DNA from: Flavobacterium tagetis
GTDB taxonomy: Bacteria; Bacteroidota; Bacteroidia; Flavobacteriales; Flavobacteriaceae
Assembly: GCF_016735615.1 (NCBI RefSeq)
Contig: NZ_JAERSF010000003.1
Location: 806,001-870,000, forward strand
Reading direction: 5' to 3'
Length of the DNA stretch: 64,000 nt
Numbering within the stretch: position 1 is the first letter of the stretch; every line of letters starts with the position of its first letter. Position numbers and translations under genes: made by a program. Under the pieces are notes generated by a model that was given only the letters and a program-made list of their open reading frames with translations, was not told where the DNA came from and did no database searches. Positions 43,938 through 52,410 of the stretch are shown here, piece by piece.

Positions 43938-45374
43938 ATGAATATCAAATTTTTATTAGTAGCAGTAATTTTATTTACAAATGCGCTTTCTGCCCAAAAA
44001 TTAAATAATTTAAAAGAAGCAGAGAAAATACATCAAAATTCGACTAAACAGGAATTAGCTAATATCAACCAAATTGATTCTTTAATGGCAACGTGCTATG
44101 AAAGGGGTTTATTTAATGGAAATGTGCTAATCGCTAAAAATGATAAAATCATCTACCAAAAATCATTTGGTTTTACCGATGAAACGAAGCAAACTGCCTT
44201 AAGCAATAATTCAATATTTAACATTGGCTCTATTGCAAAGGAATTTAATGCGGTTTCAATAATGATTTTGGCTGAACGTGGCCTTCTTAATCTGGATGAC
44301 AAAATATCCAAATTTAATTTAGGGTTGCCCAAATGGTCAGAAAAAATTACGATAAGACATCTTATCAATTATGCTAGTGGTATTCCTAGAATTGACCCAC
44401 TTGTGCCTAAGAATGATGAGGAAGCTTGGAAAATCTTAAGAAACGGCGATAGTTTGTTGTTTGAACCTGGAACTGCTTATAGGTATGACAATAGTAATGT
44501 TTTTTTGCAAAGAAGGATTATTGAAAAGGTATCTGGAATACCATATGAGGAATTTGTTACTAAAAATATAATTAAACCATTGAAAATGACAAATTCGGTA
44601 TTTGAGCCAAAAATTGGCTATAAAAATCGAACGTCTTGTTATGATTTTGATAATTTGAAATGCCCAGAATTGGAATTTATTAGCGGATGGCTTTGGGTAG
44701 ATATAAATGATCTCTATAAATGGATTAAGGCGATGAATAATAATCGTTTAATATCAAAAGAGTCCTTCTATACGCTGCTGCAAAATCCATATGCAATTGA
44801 CGAGGGCGGATCACTTGGCAGATACTTTGAAAAAGATGAACTGCAGAGACACAATGGAGTATCGTATAAATTTGAATCCATTTTTTTAAACGATTTTAAA
44901 AATAAGATCACGATAATTCTATTGTCCAATAATCTAAATAGAGTTTGGGATCTAGGGCATATTATTCACAACTTAATGTTAGGAAAAGAATACGAAATCC
45001 CGAAAAAATCTATTTATCGAGCGATAAGAAAAGAAGCGCTTAATGATGTAGATAAAGGTATTGAAACATACTATTTTCTCAAAAAAAATTCCGAGAAAGA
45101 GTACAGCTTTGCGAACCCAAGTGAACTAAATACATTAGGATATGAGCTATTAAGGGCTGGCAAAAATATTGAGTCAATAGAAATATTTAAATTGGCAACA
45201 AAAGAATTTTCTACAAATGCAAATCTATTTGATAGTTTAGGGGAAGCCTATTACGCAAATAAACAATACGATTTAGCATTAAACAGCTACGAAAAAGCAA
45301 TAAAATTTGGTGGAACAAACGGGAATGCAGAAAAAATGATAGACAAAATCAAGAAGATAGAGGAGAATAATTAG
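43938..45374 (+). CDS. Exported serine hydrolase (beta-lactamase/class C PBP family) with C-terminal TPRs
   Basis: The 478-residue protein has a signal peptide (FLLVAVILFTNALSAQ) and a beta-lactamase-like domain (about 45-365) with the SxxK motif S98-I-A-K101 (FNIGSIAKEF), a YDN element in TAYRYDNSNVFLQ, and LQRHNGVSYKFES in the place of the third motif (HNG). The C-terminal 90 residues hold tetratricopeptide-like helices (LGYELLRAGKNIESIEIFKLA, LFDSLGEAYYANKQYDLALNSYEKA). Family members include D-aminopeptidases, esterases and peptidases; actual beta-lactam hydrolysis is unlikely to be the main role. Substrate unknown. Confidence 0.83.
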   Translation: MNIKFLLVAVILFTNALSAQKLNNLKEAEKIHQNSTKQELANINQIDSLMATCYERGLFNGNVLIAKNDKIIYQKSFGFTDETKQTALSNNSIFNIGSIAKEFNAVSIMILAERGLLNLDDKISKFNLGLPKWSEKITIRHLINYASGIPRIDPLVPKNDEEAWKILRNGDSLLFEPGTAYRYDNSNVFLQRRIIEKVSGIPYEEFVTKNIIKPLKMTNSVFEPKIGYKNRTSCYDFDNLKCPELEFISGWLWVDINDLYKWIKAMNNNRLISKESFYTLLQNPYAIDEGGSLGRYFEKDELQRHNGVSYKFESIFLNDFKNKITIILLSNNLNRVWDLGHIIHNLMLGKEYEIPKKSIYRAIRKEALNDVDKGIETYYFLKKNSEKEYSFANPSELNTLGYELLRAGKNIESIEIFKLATKEFSTNANLFDSLGEAYYANKQYDLALNSYEKAIKFGGTNGNAEKMIDKIKKIEENN

Positions 45375-45375
45375 G

Positions 45376-45418
45376 AATAAAGGCGGTGTCTATTAAATGG
45401 TATAGACGCCGTCTTTTA
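45376..45418. terminator. Convergent hairpin between serine hydrolase and HxlR genes
   Basis: GGCGGTGTCTAT (about 45382-45393) pairs with ATAGACGCCGTC (about 45402-45413), with one G-U pair and flanking A and T runs. It overlaps the HxlR stop codon and can serve both strands. Confidence 0.6.
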
Positions 45419-45758
45419 CTTTAAAAGCCCAAGCTGCCATAGCATCAATAACAGGCAGCAGGCCAGTTCCTGCATTACTTAATGTATAAGTTACAAATGG
45501 CGGCACAACAGGTTTTGCCTCACGAATTACTAATCCATCTGCTTCTAGTTGTTTTAAATGCTGAATTAGCATTTTTTCTGTTACCGCCGGAATAGCTCTT
45601 TTCAATTCGCTGTAACGTTTATCTCCAGTCGATAAATGGTACAAAATAATAGGTTTCCAGTAGCCTCCAATTTTCTCCATAACAAAAGTTACGGGACATT
45701 TTTCTAAGGCATACTGCTTGTTTTCCTGAATAGTAGACGATTCTTTAATTGCTGTCAT
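45393..45758 (-). CDS. HxlR family winged-helix regulator
   Basis: The 121-residue protein (start at the Met of MTAIKESSTIQENKQYALEKCPVTF; the upstream 25 codons overlap the promoter region) has the HxlR pattern: CPVTFVMEKIGGYWKPIILYHLSTGDKRYSELKRAIPAVTEKMLIQHLKQLEADGLV. The Cys of KCPV is the conserved redox- or electrophile-sensitive residue of the family. It is divergent from the NmrA-like oxidoreductase with 81 bp between, the usual arrangement for a regulator and its target. The dyad at 45779-45794 is a candidate operator. Confidence 0.88.
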   Translation of the reverse strand: MTAIKESSTIQENKQYALEKCPVTFVMEKIGGYWKPIILYHLSTGDKRYSELKRAIPAVTEKMLIQHLKQLEADGLVIREAKPVVPPFVTYTLSNAGTGLLPVIDAMAAWAFKVKDGVYTI

Positions 45759-45778
45759 GATACATACTTTAGGGTAAG

Positions 45779-45794
45779 TACTTGTGTAAAAGTA
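45779..45794. promoter_or_regulatory. Candidate HxlR operator
   Basis: TACTTGTGTAAAAGTA is a dyad (TACTT-N6-AAGTA) in the 81-bp divergent region. It lies upstream of a -7-like TACCTTTG at 45805-45812 facing the NmrA gene. Confidence 0.5.
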
Positions 45795-45804
45795 AGTGTA
45801 AAGA

Positions 45805-45812
45805 TACCTTTG
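45805..45812 (+). promoter_or_regulatory. -7 promoter element of the NmrA-like gene
   Basis: TACCTTTG matches TAnnTTTG. A CTTG at 45781-45784, 20 bp upstream, is a weak -33 element. The ATG follows at 45840. Confidence 0.5.
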
Positions 45813-45839
45813 TCTTGTTAAATAAAAAAACATTTAAAG

Positions 45840-46715
45840 ATGAAAATTATAATCTCAGGTTCATTAGGAAACATAGGAAAGCCATTAACGGTACAATTAG
45901 TAGAGTCAGGTCACGATGTAACCGTTATAAGCAGTAATGCAGATAGAAAATCTGCCATTGAAGAATTAGGCGCAAAAGCAGCAATTGGATCGGTTAGCGA
46001 TGCCGATTTTCTTTCTAAAACTTTTACAGGTGCAGATGCTCTTTTTGCCATGACACCTCCAAATATGGGCGGAGTAAATATTGTAAAGAATACTACCGAT
46101 GCGGGTGCCGCTTTCGCGAAAGCAATTCAAGAAACTAATATTAAAAGAGTAGTAATGCTAAGCAGTATTGGAGCTGATTTGCCAACAGGAAACGGACCCA
46201 TTGCAGGTTTGCATAATATCGAGAAGATTTACGAGAAATTAGACGCTTCAATTACTTTTTTAAGAGCTGGATATTTTTACATTAATTTCTTTAATGATAT
46301 TCCGATGATAAAAGGAGCAGGGATTATGGGAGCAAATTTCCCAGCATCAAACCGTATTCCGTTGGTGCATCCAGAGGATATTGCAGCGGCTGCAGCAGAA
46401 GAATTACAAAAAACTCAAGAAGGTAAAAACATTCGTTATATCATTAGTGATGTAAAAACGCCTTCAGAAATTGTACAAGCTTTTGGATCTGCAATCGATA
46501 AACCAGAACTTCCTTGGGTCGAATTTACAGACGAGCAATATTTTGGCGGAATGACACAAGCGGGTGTTCCAGAAGAAATGGCAGGTTTATATACCGAAAT
46601 GGGAACAGGATTAAGAAACGAAACTATCGTTGCCGATTTTTTAAAGAATGATGGAAATGCAACTGGTAAAATTAAATTAGAAGATTTTGCAAAAGAATTT
46701 GCTTCAAAATTCTAA
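45840..46715 (+). CDS. NmrA/SDR-like NAD(P)-binding oxidoreductase
   Basis: The 291-residue protein starts with a Rossmann motif (MKIIISGSLGNIGKPLTVQL, GxxGxxG), followed by ADALFAMTPPN, VVMLSSIGADLPTGNGP and ITFLRAGYFYINFF, as in the NmrA/quinone reductase 2 group. Such proteins bind NADP(H) and act as redox sensors or reduce quinones and aldehydes. Divergent pairing with an HxlR regulator suggests induction by electrophile or oxidative stress. It has no signal peptide and is cytoplasmic. Confidence 0.83.
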   Translation: MKIIISGSLGNIGKPLTVQLVESGHDVTVISSNADRKSAIEELGAKAAIGSVSDADFLSKTFTGADALFAMTPPNMGGVNIVKNTTDAGAAFAKAIQETNIKRVVMLSSIGADLPTGNGPIAGLHNIEKIYEKLDASITFLRAGYFYINFFNDIPMIKGAGIMGANFPASNRIPLVHPEDIAAAAAEELQKTQEGKNIRYIISDVKTPSEIVQAFGSAIDKPELPWVEFTDEQYFGGMTQAGVPEEMAGLYTEMGTGLRNETIVADFLKNDGNATGKIKLEDFAKEFASKF

Positions 46716-46734
46716 TTGTAAGCTGTTGGTTAAA

Positions 46735-46876
46735 ATTTTTAAACACATAGAAACATAGTTTTGCAAGCTTGAAAAAGGCGTTTCACTTGTTTAAAAACAC
46801 ATAGCTATGTGTTAAAGCTTGCTTTTTATATAATCTTAAATAGAAGCAATAAAAATATATATTTCTATGTGTTTAA
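46735..46876. repeat. Nested palindromic element (family D)
   Basis: Outer arms TTTAAACACATAGAAA (ending 46752) and TTTCTATGTGTTTAAA (46861-46876) are complementary. GCAAGCTT (46763-46770) pairs with AAGCTTGC (46815-46822), and the perfect dyad AACACATAGCTATGTGTT (about 46796-46813) lies inside. Confidence 0.75.
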
Positions 46877-46912
46877 ATAAAATACACTCCAACTACTCAC
46901 AATCTATAAAAA

Positions 46913-46947
46913 AACATTCCGCTTACTATAAATAGAAGCGGAATGTT
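46913..46947 (-). terminator. Terminator of the iron-locus operon
   Basis: AACATTCCGCTT (46913-46924) pairs with AAGCGGAATGTT (46936-46947). On the minus strand the stem is followed by a T run, so it ends the transcript of the DUF4374 gene. Confidence 0.75.
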
Positions 46948-47007
46948 CGATTAAAAAAAAACTCAAGTGATGAATCTTTCACAAACTGTTTTCACAGCCG
47001 TATATTT

Positions 47008-48339
47008 TTAGAATACCCCAATGTAGTGGTTTCCTGGTTTGTTCAATAATTTGGCACCTTTAGTAACTTTTCCTGAAGGAATATCAATTACATAAATATT
47101 ACCATCTTTTCCAACAGGAGTTACAGCAATGTAGAAGTTGTTTCCATCAACTACAAAACCTTGATATTGACCAAAATCTAAATCGGCATCATAATCAATA
47201 CCTTCAACTTTTTGAGCTGTTCTTGCATTCAGATCAAGTCTTGCTAAATAACCTTGGTTCGTTCCTTCAAAAGTGTAAACCGCATAGGCAATACCGTTTC
47301 CAACATATCTCCATGCATCAATATAGCTTCCTTTAACTCCTAAAGCTGTATCTAAACTAAATACATAATTGTCATCGTATTGATTGCTTTGATTGATTTT
47401 TAAGATATAAGAACCTTTTTGAGTATCTCTTTGTGTTGCTTGATAGATATTTCCGTCAGTAGCCACAAAACTATTGAAACTTCTGTATCCGCTAGTGTCT
47501 CCAAATCCAACTTTTGAAGTAATCACAACTGGATTTTCTAAAGAAGGATAATCAACCACGACCGATTTAGATCCTAAACGTGTAAATGTGCTTTCGTTTT
47601 CTTTTGGGTTAGTTATGTCTGTTTTGCGCATCCAAGTTCCGATGATTAATTTGTTTCCTGCCTTGTTCAATGTTGGAGCATCTAAACGGAAAATATGGTG
47701 TCCTTGAGCTTCTTCTTCAGCAGTTAACGGAATGTCATATTGTTTGTAAGCAGAGATTAAAGTCTGTTTCATATCCAAAGACAAAACAGTCGCTTTTCCT
47801 CTTGTGTTTTTATATGATTTGTCTTCGTTTACACTAACAATTGGAGTAGCAATGTTTACTGCAACACCAGTTTTATCTCCATCAAAAAGTTTTACCCATC
47901 TTGGAGAAGTGCCAGCATATTGAGAAATATTTACTTTCGCATCAGATTGTGCAAAATTGTTTCCTCCATTTACTTTGTACGTCATGAATTCCCCACCGTT
48001 TGCCCCAGTATACGTGATGTTGAAAAGCGTGCTTCCATCAACAGAAGATTGTAAACGTGCCGTTCTGCTAGATTGAACGGGTACACCTTGATCGTAAACA
48101 TTTACAGAAAAATTAGGATCAATGGCATTTGCTTTACTAATAGCATAAACTTTTGTTCCGCCATTTCCGTCTCCTGGATCTGTCTGCATTACTGCTCCAG
48201 CTACGGTAATCCAACGTCCGTCTGTTTCTGGATTAACAGGTTCAGAACTTTTGTTATCGTCGCTGCTGCAAGCTGTGGTCAATGCAAATGCACCAACTAG
48301 CAAGCTAGAAGTAAATAATTTAAATGTGTTTTTTTTCAT
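47008..48339 (-). CDS. DUF4374 lipoprotein, XusB-like siderophore-binding candidate
   Basis: The 443-residue protein has a lipoprotein signal with C24 (ALTTACSSDDNK); the acidic residues after Cys fit surface export in Flavobacteria. The rest is a beta-propeller of DUF4374 type, with repeated strands such as RWITVAGAVMQTDPG, GTKVYAISKANAID, SYILKINQSNQYDDNYVFSLD and GNIYVIDIPSGKVTKGAKLL. In Bacteroides the DUF4374 protein XusB binds catecholate siderophores next to its receptor XusA. Here the gene directly follows a TonB-dependent receptor (37 bp), the same order. I infer an outer-surface capture role for iron-siderophore or a similar cofactor. Confidence 0.78.
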   Translation of the reverse strand: MKKNTFKLFTSSLLVGAFALTTACSSDDNKSSEPVNPETDGRWITVAGAVMQTDPGDGNGGTKVYAISKANAIDPNFSVNVYDQGVPVQSSRTARLQSSVDGSTLFNITYTGANGGEFMTYKVNGGNNFAQSDAKVNISQYAGTSPRWVKLFDGDKTGVAVNIATPIVSVNEDKSYKNTRGKATVLSLDMKQTLISAYKQYDIPLTAEEEAQGHHIFRLDAPTLNKAGNKLIIGTWMRKTDITNPKENESTFTRLGSKSVVVDYPSLENPVVITSKVGFGDTSGYRSFNSFVATDGNIYQATQRDTQKGSYILKINQSNQYDDNYVFSLDTALGVKGSYIDAWRYVGNGIAYAVYTFEGTNQGYLARLDLNARTAQKVEGIDYDADLDFGQYQGFVVDGNNFYIAVTPVGKDGNIYVIDIPSGKVTKGAKLLNKPGNHYIGVF

Positions 48340-48376
48340 TTTTATTGCATTTAAAAATTAGTTATGTATTGAATGA

Positions 48377-50776
48377 TTAAAATTTATTTAAGGTATAGTT
48401 GAGTTTTATATAAAAGGCTCTTCCTGGTTTTTGGGCCGCAAAATTGTCATAAACTTGTTCGTCAAAAACATTTCTTGCATCAAAACTTACTGTAATCTGT
48501 TTATTCGGGAAAACATAGCTTAAACCTAAATCTTGAGGAAATTGCGCTGTAGTTCTGTCGGTTTCTAGCCATGAGGTATAAAATGGAGCAACATATCCGC
48601 AGTAGTAGTACAAATTAAGTTCTGATTTGCTCTGAATTACATTTCTAAAGTTGTATTGAAGATTGGCATTCAAATTAAAGAAAGGTTCATTCGGAAGCTG
48701 TTTGTTGTAATTTGGAAGAATATTTCCGTTTTTATCGTATTTATCTTTAAATAGCGAATTGAATTTTGAAAGATTCATGCCTGCAAAAAAGCGATTGTTG
48801 TATGAATATTGAAAAGAAGCTTCAAAACCTACAGATTGAGCTTTCCCTAAATTGACAAAGGGAGAAGCTTGAATGGCTTCATTTACACGATCACTAATCT
48901 GGCGTACAATTTTGTCTTTGGTATTTCTCCAGAAAGCATTTCCTGAAACCGTAAATTTGTGATGATTCATTTCATACGGACCAAAACGCAAGCCGGCATT
49001 AAAATTATTGCTCTGTTCAGGTTTTAGACCAGAATTGCTGATGATGTTTTCTCCAGGATTACCAAATATTTCATTTTCTGAAGGAAGTCTGATTGCCTTT
49101 TCGGCAGAAGCCATAACCATTATTTTAGGAAGAATAGAGTAGGAAGTTGCCATTCCGTATCCATTGTAATTTGTTCTTTTAGATGTAACCACTTCTTTTA
49201 CTACATTTTGTCCGTTTTCGGTTACAATCTGAGGATCTCTCTGTTCATTCTTCATATTGTAGTTTTTTAGGAAAAGATTGGCTCTCAATCGAGACTGAAA
49301 GGCTGTCATTTCATAAGCAAAAGAAGAAACTGTTTTGGCTAAATCTCGAGTAATAATAAAGTTTCGGGTAATTTCGGGTTGCATTTCATCAAAATCATTT
49401 CGATCAAGAATATAGGTCATTACATTCACAAGCACTTTATGATTTTCGGTAATCGAATAATTTAAACCTGCACGAGTATTAAAAATATCCGATTTCATAT
49501 GATTGATGGTTGGCGCTCCTTGCTGTGCTCCCGTATTGGTTAAAATAGGTTGACCGTAAAGACCAAGTGCTTTTTCGCCATTCCAATTGTAGTTCCATTT
49601 TACGGTATCGTTAATCACATCGTTTCTGTGACTGTAAACCGAAATAAGAGAAAAATCTAGGTTTTTAATTAGGAAGTCTTTTTTATTATAATTTAAACTG
49701 AAAACATTGGCTGCCGATTCACTAAAACGCCCTTTATAAGGTTTCGTCATGTATTGCCCATGCTGAATTTGATTGTAATCTTGAGAGCCATTGTAGCTTA
49801 TAAGAAGATTGTCTGCCCAATCGACATTGGTAAAACCAGCTTCTAATCGTCCCCCAAAAGAACGATACATACTCTCAAATCTCTTTGCACGAATGTATTC
49901 GTAACGTCCGTTTGGCGCAATATTGTAAACCCATTTTCCCCAAACTTCATAATCATTGTCAGAATAATTCTGGAATGCATTTGCTTTTACAGTAAAGCCA
50001 TTTTTATCTCTAAAAGATGCATTAACATTAGATTGGACAGTATTAAAAGATCCATAAGAAACAGAAGCATTTAAACTATTTTTAGCTCCTTTTTTCAAAA
50101 CCACATTAATAGCGCCTCCAAGTGAATCATCGGCTAAATAAGCGGGAACAACACCTTTAAAAACCTCAATTCTTTCAATTAAAGCGGGTGGAATGCTATT
50201 TAAGCTGAAAGAAGCGCCATAAGTCTGAATAGGAACTCCGTCAATGAAAATTCTGATGGCATTTCCAGACATTCCATTAATATTATACGTTACAGCAGAA
50301 CCTAAACCGCCATTTTGCCTGATTCTTACTCCGCCAGAACGATCTAATAAATCATTGGTCTGAAGATTCCTTTTTGCAGCTTCCTGCGTTTCAATAACAT
50401 TTACGGCAAAACCTTTTTCTATAATATCTTTTTTGAAGCTTTTTTTCTCGATTTTAACTTCTTTAAGCGCTTTCGGATCTGTTATTTTTTCTAACGCAAT
50501 GTTTATTTGATGTAATGGGCGATTGAGAGAAATGTTTACCTTTTTTGGTTTAGCCTCCATTGACGAAATTTCCAAGTCGTAACTTCCGTACGCTAAACCT
50601 TTTATTTCAAAATTTCCATCATTATCAACTACAACAAACTTCTTTGTTCCCGTTACTTGAACCGACGCTCCAAAAGCGGTTTCATAATTGGTAAAATAGA
50701 CTTTTCCAGTAATTTTTCCGGTTTGAGACCAGCCAGAAAAAGTCATCATAAAAAAGAGAGCGTAAAGAATTCTCAT
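48377..50776 (-). CDS. TonB-dependent outer membrane receptor (XusA-like)
   Basis: The 799-residue receptor has a signal peptide (RILYALFFMMTFSGWSQ), a carboxypeptidase-regulatory-like domain (about 18-105), a plug (about 120-230; LLDRSGGVRIRQNGGLG, IRIFIDGVPIQTYG, YLADDSLGGAINVVLKKG) and a 22-strand-type barrel ending ARNVFDEQVYDNFAAQKPGRAFYIKLNYTLNKF. It lacks the SusC-specific long N terminus and SusD partner. It precedes the DUF4374 gene and belongs to the locus with ApbE and the PepSY reductase, which points to uptake of a ferric chelate. Confidence 0.88.
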   Translation of the reverse strand: MRILYALFFMMTFSGWSQTGKITGKVYFTNYETAFGASVQVTGTKKFVVVDNDGNFEIKGLAYGSYDLEISSMEAKPKKVNISLNRPLHQINIALEKITDPKALKEVKIEKKSFKKDIIEKGFAVNVIETQEAAKRNLQTNDLLDRSGGVRIRQNGGLGSAVTYNINGMSGNAIRIFIDGVPIQTYGASFSLNSIPPALIERIEVFKGVVPAYLADDSLGGAINVVLKKGAKNSLNASVSYGSFNTVQSNVNASFRDKNGFTVKANAFQNYSDNDYEVWGKWVYNIAPNGRYEYIRAKRFESMYRSFGGRLEAGFTNVDWADNLLISYNGSQDYNQIQHGQYMTKPYKGRFSESAANVFSLNYNKKDFLIKNLDFSLISVYSHRNDVINDTVKWNYNWNGEKALGLYGQPILTNTGAQQGAPTINHMKSDIFNTRAGLNYSITENHKVLVNVMTYILDRNDFDEMQPEITRNFIITRDLAKTVSSFAYEMTAFQSRLRANLFLKNYNMKNEQRDPQIVTENGQNVVKEVVTSKRTNYNGYGMATSYSILPKIMVMASAEKAIRLPSENEIFGNPGENIISNSGLKPEQSNNFNAGLRFGPYEMNHHKFTVSGNAFWRNTKDKIVRQISDRVNEAIQASPFVNLGKAQSVGFEASFQYSYNNRFFAGMNLSKFNSLFKDKYDKNGNILPNYNKQLPNEPFFNLNANLQYNFRNVIQSKSELNLYYYCGYVAPFYTSWLETDRTTAQFPQDLGLSYVFPNKQITVSFDARNVFDEQVYDNFAAQKPGRAFYIKLNYTLNKF

Positions 50777-51281
50777 ATGTAAGTTTACTATTTATAGGAC
50801 TGCAAACTTATATGATAATTTAAATTTAATCTAAATAAAGCAATTAGAAGATTATTAGAATTTAGAGAGAGGTTCTAATGTTTTTTTAATGTTATTAGTG
50901 AAATGTGAATTGTAAAATATGGATTTGTGTTTTGTCTTCCTGAGCGAAGTCGAAGGATAAGCGTACTACAGTAAATGTTTTAATCTTGCAAAGTCGCTAA
51001 GACGCAAAGTTTATTTACGAGTTGCCTCCAGCATTAGCTAGAGGCTAACTGAAAAAAAATGAAAAGGCTTTAACCAAACTTATTTCGACTAAAGCCTTAC
51101 ATAGCTTTATTTTTCACCTCCAGCTAAAGCTGTAGGCAACTGATTTTGAGAAAAAACTTTGCGTCTTAGCGACTTTGCGAGATTATTTCATTTCAATGAT
51201 CAAAAATACACTTTGCGTATATCCTTCGACTTCGCTCAGGAAGACAATCGAATTATCAATTGGCAACTCATAACTCATAAC
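50777..51281. other. 505-bp intergenic region holding a four-level nested palindrome
   Basis: It separates apbE from the TonB receptor gene. It is largely filled by the palindrome at 50933-51246. The 150 bp next to the receptor gene should hold its promoter. Confidence 0.75.
50933..51246. repeat. Four-level nested palindrome (REP-like composite)
   Basis: Outer arms 50933-50959 and 51220-51246 (CTTCCTGAGCGAAGTCGAAG) are perfectly complementary over 27 bp. Middle arms 50985-51012 and 51154-51181 (GTCGCTAAGACGCAAAG) belong to family A. Inner arms 51020-51044 and 51117-51141 (GTTGCCTCCAGC...) match the hairpin at 60472-60509. The core pairs AAGGCTTTA (51064-51072) with TAAAGCCTT (51090-51098). 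Separate repeat families appear to be inserted symmetrically one within another. Confidence 0.9.
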
Positions 51282-52274
51282 TTATAACTTATAAGCGAAG
51301 TTTTTAGACTTAACAATTTTCCCTTTATCGGTAATCAAAACACAGCTGTAATCGGGAAATTTTTGAAGTAAAAGTAAACCATCTTTCTGGCCTAAAACCA
51401 TCAGAGAAGTGCTTAATCCGTTGGCGGTTTCGGCGTTTGGGCCAAAGACTGTTACACTGCACAAACCAGTAGCAGGATAACCCGTTGCCGGATTTATAAT
51501 ATGCGAATAACGCTTTCCGTTAAAAACAACAAATTTTTCATAACTGCCCGAAGTAGTGACAGCACCTCCTTTAAGCGGAATTGCCGCCAAAATCTTCTCT
51601 GGCTTAAACGGATTTGTGATCCCGATTTTCCAATCTTTTCCATTAGGCTGTTTTCCCCAAGTGCTCATATCGCCAGAACCATTTATAATTCCAGCTTGAA
51701 CATCTTTTGTAATCATCATCGCGCGGCATTTGTCGGTAGCGTAACCTTCTCCTAAAGCGCCGAATCCAATTTTCATTCCTTTTAATTTTAAGAAAATAGT
51801 AGATTCTGTGCTGTCTAGAATAATGTTTTTATAGCCGACTTTTTCTACTGATTTTTTTATGGCTTCCGCCGAAGGCATTTCGGTCATCGAACCGTCAAAT
51901 TTCCAAATTCTGTCCATTGCTGCAAAACTAATGTCAAATCCGCCATTGGTAATTTCAGAAAATTGAATCGCTCTTTTGGTCAATTCAAAAACTTCGCGAT
52001 CCACTTTTATGGGTTTTATTCCAGCATTCTGATTGACTTCAGAGACTTGAGAAGTTGGTTTCCAATCGGAAATTAAATTCTCAATTCGGGTAATTTCGGT
52101 AATAACTTCATCTATATTTTTTTCTGCCGAAAGTGAATCTTTATCTACAATAGAAATATCAAAACGCCCGCCCATCAAAAGCGTTGTTCTTTTTCGTAAT
52201 ACTTGCGAGTGTGCAGATAAACTGCAAGCAATTATAAAAAACAATGAAATTTTATATGATAATAATTTATGCAT
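51282..52274 (-). CDS. apbE: ApbE family FMN transferase
   Basis: The 330-residue exported enzyme transfers FMN from FAD to Ser/Thr of target proteins in the periplasm. It has a signal (ISLFFIIACSLSAHSQ) and ApbE landmarks: LLMGGRFDISIVDKD, IENLISDWKPTSQVSEVNQNAG, the GFGALGEGYATDK nucleotide region near 170-185, INGSGDMSTWGKQ, and GAVTTSGSYEKFVVFNGKRYSHIINPATGYP with the metal-binding residues. Its neighbours include a DUF2271 protein and a PepSY-reductase, both families known to co-occur with ApbE, so its target is likely encoded in this locus. Confidence 0.9.
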   Translation of the reverse strand: MHKLLSYKISLFFIIACSLSAHSQVLRKRTTLLMGGRFDISIVDKDSLSAEKNIDEVITEITRIENLISDWKPTSQVSEVNQNAGIKPIKVDREVFELTKRAIQFSEITNGGFDISFAAMDRIWKFDGSMTEMPSAEAIKKSVEKVGYKNIILDSTESTIFLKLKGMKIGFGALGEGYATDKCRAMMITKDVQAGIINGSGDMSTWGKQPNGKDWKIGITNPFKPEKILAAIPLKGGAVTTSGSYEKFVVFNGKRYSHIINPATGYPATGLCSVTVFGPNAETANGLSTSLMVLGQKDGLLLLQKFPDYSCVLITDKGKIVKSKNFAYKL

Positions 52275-52286
52275 GAAAATGTATTA

Positions 52287-52391
52287 AAAAGTCGAAAGTC
52301 AAAAGTCGAAAGTTGAAAGTCAAAAGTCAAAAGTCGAAAGTCAAAAGTCGAAAGTCAAAAGTCGAAAGTCGAAAGTCAAAAGTTGAAAATC
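52287..52391. repeat. Fifteen tandem 7-bp units between apbE and the PepSY gene
   Basis: Units of the form AAAAGTC and GAAAGTC (a few ending TT or ATC) run head to tail from 52287 to 52391. No dyad is present. The array lies in the 136-bp gap of the minus-strand operon and could vary in copy number. Confidence 0.85.
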
Positions 52392-52410
52392 AGAAATTTA
52401 AAATCTAAAA

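Noticed and set aside
43938..45374. True beta-lactamase controlled by the BlaI/M56 pair
   Set aside because: It is 35 kb away, has HNG in place of the third beta-lactamase motif, carries TPRs, and has no BlaI-type dyads upstream.
45759..45833. N-terminal extension of the HxlR protein
   Set aside because: It has no similarity to the family, is unusually aromatic, and covers the candidate operator and promoter region.
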